DNA of 9,352 nt. Source: Acidobacteriaceae bacterium (lineage in GTDB: Bacteria > Acidobacteriota > Terriglobia > Terriglobales > Acidobacteriaceae). The stretch lies in contig PLKU01000354.1 of assembly GCA_003140705.1 (NCBI GenBank), positions 529 to 9,880 of the forward strand, in the 5' to 3' direction. Each line of letters starts with the position of its first letter. The stretch's first letter is position 1. Position numbers and translations under genes: made by a program. This document shows positions 6,448 through 9,352 of the stretch, piece after piece. The notes under the pieces were generated by a model. That model searched no databases. It saw only the letters and a list, made by a program, of their open reading frames with translations, and was not told the origin of the DNA.

Positions 6448-7402
6448 ACCGTCGTTTCTCCCACCTTGCCGGTCAACTCGGCATAGGCCAGTCGCTTGCC
6501 CACGATCTGCGATACCGCAAGGGCAAACCTGTCGTAATCGTCCTTTTCCTCACGATTGTTGTAGCGGAATGCCTGTTCGTCCACATAGCGGTCAAGGTGG
6601 AACGGCTCGACGCTGATGTATGTGCCGTGTAAGCCCCTCTTGAGCAAAGCCCAGAAGCTTTCAATCCCTTGAGTGTGAACGTGTCCATTCACATACTCGA
6701 CGGCGTGATTGATAATCACGTGCTCGAAATTGATTCCCTTGTATCCGCCCCATTCATCGGTCACGACCCAAGCGCCGGGAGTAATGTGCTCGTTCGCTAA
6801 GGCTCTGAGAGTGGCGTGACTGCGCTCCATCACGACTTCAGCCCGCACACGGCCCTTGCGCTCTAGCATCCCGACCACGATGGTCTTCGCCATGCCCCGC
6901 CAGCGATACCGCTAAACCCGGTTCCCTTGGGCTTCTTTGACTTGTGCATGTTCTTCAGCTTGCCGCCGATGAAGGTTTCATCCATCTCGACGGCGCCACC
7001 CTGGGAGCCAAGCTTCAAAAGAGACTTGTTCTTCATGGCAAGGCGAATCCGATGGAGCATGAACCACGCGCTCTTTTGGGTAACGCCAATGGACCGTGAA
7101 ATCTCATAGCTGGAAACGCCATTGCGGCAATTGGACAGCATCCAGAACACTGGTAGCCACTTATCCAGACCAATAGGCGAGTCTTCAAGGATAGTGCCAA
7201 CCTTCAGTGAGAACTTCTGCCGAGGATGTTTGTTCGGGCAGAAGTAGAGGCGAGACTTTTCAATGTAGCTCACCTTGTCTGAATTGCATTGAGGGCAGCG
7301 AACTACGCCGTCTTCCCACCGCATCGCAATCATGAACTTGCGGCAATTCTCATCATCGGCGAAGAACAGAATGGCTTGTTGTAATGTCTTTGGCGCTTTC
7401 AT
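6444..7402 (-). pseudogene. IS1595-family transposase, split by a frameshift
   Basis: The DDE-type transposase that would move this element. The first part (7402-6863) has a zinc ribbon (Cys36, Cys39, Cys55, His59 in RCPQCNS and FCPNKHP), a helix-turn-helix-like stretch (YEISRSIGVTQKSAW) and the first catalytic Asp141 in EMDETFIGG. The second part (ATG 6893 to 6444) holds the rest of the catalytic domain: Asp46 in VVTDEWGGY, Glu78 in HTQGIESFW, and FRYNNR. The joined product would be about 319 residues, normal for IS1595. The frames differ by -1 at four Gs (bases 6895-6898); one extra G would join them as GGC GGG GGC ATG. Neither half has all catalytic residues, so activity needs frameshifting or a restored sequence. 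The start at ATG 7402 has AAGG seven bases upstream. It might be a base-call error, a mutation or recoding; no standard slippery heptamer is visible. Confidence 0.9.
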
Positions 7403-7408
7403 TATCCA

Positions 7409-7437
7409 ACCTTAGCAAAGATTTCTACTTCAGTCAA
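7409..7437 (-). promoter_or_regulatory. Possible transposase promoter overlapping the right end
   Basis: Reading inward on the minus strand, TTGACT (7437-7432) lies in the inverted repeat, with a 17-base spacer to TAAGGT (7414-7409). The -10 matches only three of six consensus bases and would put the start almost at the ATG. An alternative -10, TATACT, lies further out in the same repeat and would leave a leader of about 30 bases, but would need a -35 outside the element. Because the repeat is identical on both ends, the same -35 faces the passenger genes at 4698-4703. Confidence 0.3.
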
Positions 7438-7451
7438 GTATATTATTACCC
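7426..7451 (-). repeat. Right terminal inverted repeat
   Basis: The exact 26-base reverse complement of 4684-4709, lying 24 bases upstream of the transposase start. Its outermost bases overlap the direct repeat at 7450-7457. Confidence 0.93.
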
Positions 7452-7457
7452 ATTCAG
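7450..7457 (+). repeat. 8-bp direct repeat, right copy (probable target duplication)
   Basis: CCATTCAG, identical to 4677-4684. The base before and the base after differ between copies, so the repeat is exactly 8 bp. Confidence 0.65.
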
Positions 7458-7516
7458 TACCTACCAACCACAGCCCAACAGTTAGCGCCGATCGCAAGGT
7501 TGACTATCAATTGGCG

Positions 7517-7590
7517 ATAACTTGACTTTCCACTTTTTGAGGTCAATTCCCGACGGCAATAGCCTCAAAGTGGGTGATATCGATCAAGCA
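7517..7590. repeat. Diverged 74-bp direct repeat, copy 2
   Basis: Aligns with 2883-2956 in the same orientation. This copy lies between the right end of the element and the stop codon of the gene at 7592. The shared blocks include TTGAGG, CAATTCC and GATCAA. Confidence 0.4.
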
Positions 7591-7591
7591 G

Positions 7592-7990
7592 TCATCGACG
7601 GGTCGCCGACGATCCAGGCACTAGCCATGGTGGCGGAGAGGCGGTGACACCATCAGAGTTGTAGAAGTAGGCCACCATCTTGCCGGCATCGGCGGTGCAC
7701 TGGTCGCGCAACGAGCGCAACATGGAAATGTCCACGTCCGACATGACCACAACTTCGCCCCGATGCGAGTTCAATGACGCGAGCATCAGATCAACATGTT
7801 CAGCCAGTAGCAACAGATAGCGTTGTTCTGTGAGATGCGGGAAGAGCTTGTAGTCTGGGATGGAGCCTGGCGGATCGCCGGTGAAGACTTCGAGGTAGCA
7901 GGCCCAATAATCGAGCACAAGGCGCTCGGTTGAGATGCAGAGATGCTCAACTAGGTCGCACTTCAACTCCTCTTCCGTGCGGCCCCGCAA
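7592..7990 (-). CDS. Unrecognised protein, 132 residues
   Basis: I do not recognise the family. The protein is acidic and helical in its first two thirds (start RGRTEEELKCDLVEHL, then LTEQRYLLLLAEHVDLMLASL), then has VVVMSDVDISMLRSLRDQC and GKMVAYFYNS, and a Pro/Ser tail. There is no signal peptide or membrane span. The furthest start is TTG 7990, 21 bases past the stop of the secreted protein at 8012-8764 on the same strand, so the two may be an operon. No good ribosome site supports TTG 7990, and an N-terminal truncation is possible. Just past its stop another frame stays open briefly into the diverged repeat, which might mean the C-terminus has also been altered. Confidence 0.5.
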   Translation of the reverse strand: MRGRTEEELKCDLVEHLCISTERLVLDYWACYLEVFTGDPPGSIPDYKLFPHLTEQRYLLLLAEHVDLMLASLNSHRGEVVVMSDVDISMLRSLRDQCTADAGKMVAYFYNSDGVTASPPPWLVPGSSATRR

Positions 7991-8011
7991 TCCGCAGGTT
8001 ACCGCACATGG

Positions 8012-8764
8012 CTATTTCGGCGCAGCGGGTAAGGGCTCGGATGTTCGGGTGTTGAGGCCGGCAAGTGTGTACTCTCCGAATAAGCGGAGTGTCGCGATAC
8101 CGTCGAAGGAAACGGGTACCCACATCCCGCCGAGTTCCGCGAATTGCAGAGTGATATGAAGGCTCTTGAGCCAATAGGAGGAACTCTTAGCTGGTACTCC
8201 TTCGATTCGGCGGATGCGGAAACTGCTTGCATCTACCCAAATCTGACCGAGCAAAAGGAATTTATCCTTCCGCTTGGGGAAGATCGCAAAAACATACTCG
8301 GGTTCGACACCGAAGTTCTGTCGCCTAAGAAAAACGAAGTCATAGTTCGCCCGGCTGATCTCGGCACTCTGTTCTATCCTCGCCGACTCGGTTTCATTGC
8401 CTATGAGTTCACGAACCACCCTTTCACCCAATAAGTTACCTTTTGTCTGAACAATCTTGTATGTCCTCATGTCGGGAGGAACGGAATCGATCTCCGCAAT
8501 GACCTCAGAGAATGGCTCCTTATCACAGCCGCGGAACACTTTGTATTCTCGCGTCACCTGATACGGTCGAGATTTAGCGGGGTCCTGGTGCTGGACGTCC
8601 TCAGTGCGTTGGAGGATCAGGTCCAGATTGGGAGTTTTGATTTCCGGGGTGGACGAAATTACCTGTGACGATGACGTGGGGGTTGCCAAGAGAACGAGAC
8701 CTGACAACCAGAGCATTGCCGAAGCTGCGTTAGTACGTTTCACAAGGAGCCGATCGCGCACCAC
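8012..8764 (-). CDS. Secreted LolA/LppX-like protein, acidobacterial type
   Basis: A 250-residue exported protein. The N-terminus carries a signal sequence (basic RLLVKRT, hydrophobic AMLWLSGLVLLA, cleavage near TSSSQ), with no clear lipobox Cys. The mature part has the beta-rich pattern of secreted acidobacterial proteins annotated as LolA-like: an EYKVFRGCDKEPF segment, FAIFPKRKDKFLLLGQIWVD, FRIRRIEGVPAKS, LKSLHITLQFAELGGMWVP and then RLFGEYTLAG near the end. LolA-like folds bind lipids or hydrophobic ligands in the periplasm; whether this one does is unknown. It shares the WxDxxSFxIRRxE pattern with the protein at 1269-2081. The start is uncertain: GTG 8764 gives the full frame, and GTG 8743 would give a tidier signal peptide; neither has a strong ribosome site. 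The gene at 7592-7990 follows it closely on the same strand. Confidence 0.78.
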   Translation of the reverse strand: MVRDRLLVKRTNAASAMLWLSGLVLLATPTSSSQVISSTPEIKTPNLDLILQRTEDVQHQDPAKSRPYQVTREYKVFRGCDKEPFSEVIAEIDSVPPDMRTYKIVQTKGNLLGERVVRELIGNETESARIEQSAEISRANYDFVFLRRQNFGVEPEYVFAIFPKRKDKFLLLGQIWVDASSFRIRRIEGVPAKSSSYWLKSLHITLQFAELGGMWVPVSFDGIATLRLFGEYTLAGLNTRTSEPLPAAPK

Positions 8765-8782
8765 TTGACTCGAACGACGATT

Positions 8783-8831
8783 TCATCCCCGGCGTCAAAG
8801 GTTAGCTGTTCTCACTAGTGTCATCCCCGGC
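8783..8831. repeat. Pair of 11-bp direct repeats upstream of the secreted protein gene
   Basis: TCATCCCCGGC occurs at 8783-8793 and again at 8821-8831, start-to-start distance 38 bases, ending 19 bases upstream of GTG 8764. The position suits a regulator-binding pair in the promoter, but no -35/-10 is evident and chance recurrence in GC-rich DNA is possible. Confidence 0.3.
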
Positions 8832-9352
8832 ATATTCACGATCCCCCCACTCCGGTTGGGAGCTCTAGTGGCTGAAACTCAATCCAACTGCAAATTTTAA
8901 ACAAATCTTGGCGTCGTGGATGTTCAAGATGACTCACTTTGGCGGCCGATCATCTCAGAAGCCGAATCTGCAGCAGTGCGACCGACCTTCCATTGTCGGC
9001 GTTCAGCACAGACGTTTTCATGTTGTTGCGGGCGGCAAGCAGGCGTAGGTGACCTGGGCGCATTGAGACGGAGATCTGATTCCGGGTGGATGGCCGACCA
9101 ACCGCCCAGAACACAGAGTCTTTGTGTGGCTTCAGATGTTGTTGAGCGGCTAACAGGTGATTACGGAGGGGGCGTTCGAGTAGGGAAGGGTGCTCGGCCG
9201 GCCGTATCGGCGGCGGTCAGGAAGATGTCACTTCAGGAGCCCCGGCCAGTTCGGGCCCACCAAACACTGGCCACCGCTAATCATCAGCCAGGAGCCGCTG
9301 GAAGCTGGGTGGGGCTAGGGGGGACTAGGAAGGCTGATGTTGGGAGCCACAC
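8832..9352. other. Right-edge stretch without a convincing gene
   Basis: No gene can be supported here. A minus-strand frame is open for 89 codons (8950-9216) and reads like ordinary protein in places (HLLAAQQHLKPHKDSVFWAV), but it has no start codon or ribosome site at its upstream end, so it is at best a gene remnant. The last 170 bases are GC-rich and G-runs dominate after 9300. Confidence 0.4.

Larger units (their letters stand above)
4685..7450. mobile_element. IS1595-family element with three passenger genes
   Basis: A 2.77 kb element bounded by perfect 25-26 bp inverted repeats and an 8-bp direct repeat. The right half carries an IS1595-type transposase on the minus strand. The left half carries a DUF3800 gene, an unrecognised 149-residue gene and a 56-residue gene on the plus strand. 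All genes face inward, so the ends are the only upstream regions, and the two transcription units meet with overlapping stop codons. IS1595 elements without cargo are typically about 0.7-1.1 kb; cargo-bearing members are known in the family. The perfect ends suggest recent insertion, although the transposase and DUF3800 genes each carry one lesion. I cannot name the exact element or say whether this cargo set has been described. Confidence 0.9.

Noticed and set aside
6887..6905. Programmed -1 frameshift site in the transposase
   Set aside because: The GGC GGG GCA context is not a standard slippery heptamer and I see no clear downstream structure. A lost G is the simpler explanation, so recoding is kept only as an alternative.
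7473..7521. Integron attC-like site (GCCCAAC, GTTAGCG, GATAAC)
   Set aside because: The core-site bases are in the wrong order and spacing, with mismatches in the conserved positions, and there is no integrase or cassette array.
8144..8434. Plus-strand 96-codon frame
   Set aside because: It is antisense within the secreted LolA-like gene and has no supporting signal.

Overview
The window looks like chromosomal accessory DNA from a soil-type Acidobacteriota (Solibacter/Terriglobia-like). That assignment is an inference from family resemblance: a secreted CHRD-domain protein, two secreted LolA/LppX-like proteins of a type common in that phylum, and a short zinc-finger-like segment. No rRNA, tRNA or CRISPR array is visible.

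Left part (1-4684). A CHRD protein (352-795, minus) and a LolA-like secreted protein (1269-2081, plus) are divergent. About 1.1 kb of gene-poor DNA follows, holding at best a 49-residue single-span membrane protein (2464-2613, minus) and a broken secreted-protein gene (3215-3391, plus). Next comes a clearly intact metal-dependent amidohydrolase/decarboxylase (3454-4434, minus). Upstream of it is a palindrome that contains a perfect TTGACA hexamer.

Centre (4685-7450). This is the main find: a 2.77 kb IS1595-family insertion element that carries cargo. It has 25-26 bp perfect terminal inverted repeats, and an 8-bp direct repeat (CCATTCAG) lies at its two ends. One arm holds the transposase (minus strand, split in two frames near the middle). 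The other arm holds three plus-strand passenger genes: a DUF3800 protein interrupted by one in-frame TAA, an unrecognised 149-residue protein, and a 56-residue protein whose ATG directly follows the previous stop. The last passenger and the transposase converge and their stop codons overlap. The target appears to have been the 3' arm of a pre-existing hairpin.

Right part (7451-9352). An unrecognised 132-residue protein (7592-7990) lies just downstream of a second secreted LolA-like protein (8012-8764), both on the minus strand. The last 590 bases have no convincing gene. A diverged 74-bp segment at 2883-2956 recurs in the same orientation at 7517-7590.

Overall, a small set of secreted and metabolic genes has been interrupted by a transposon whose transposase and first passenger both now carry single lesions. 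These are either real decay, a base-call problem, or (less likely) recoding.
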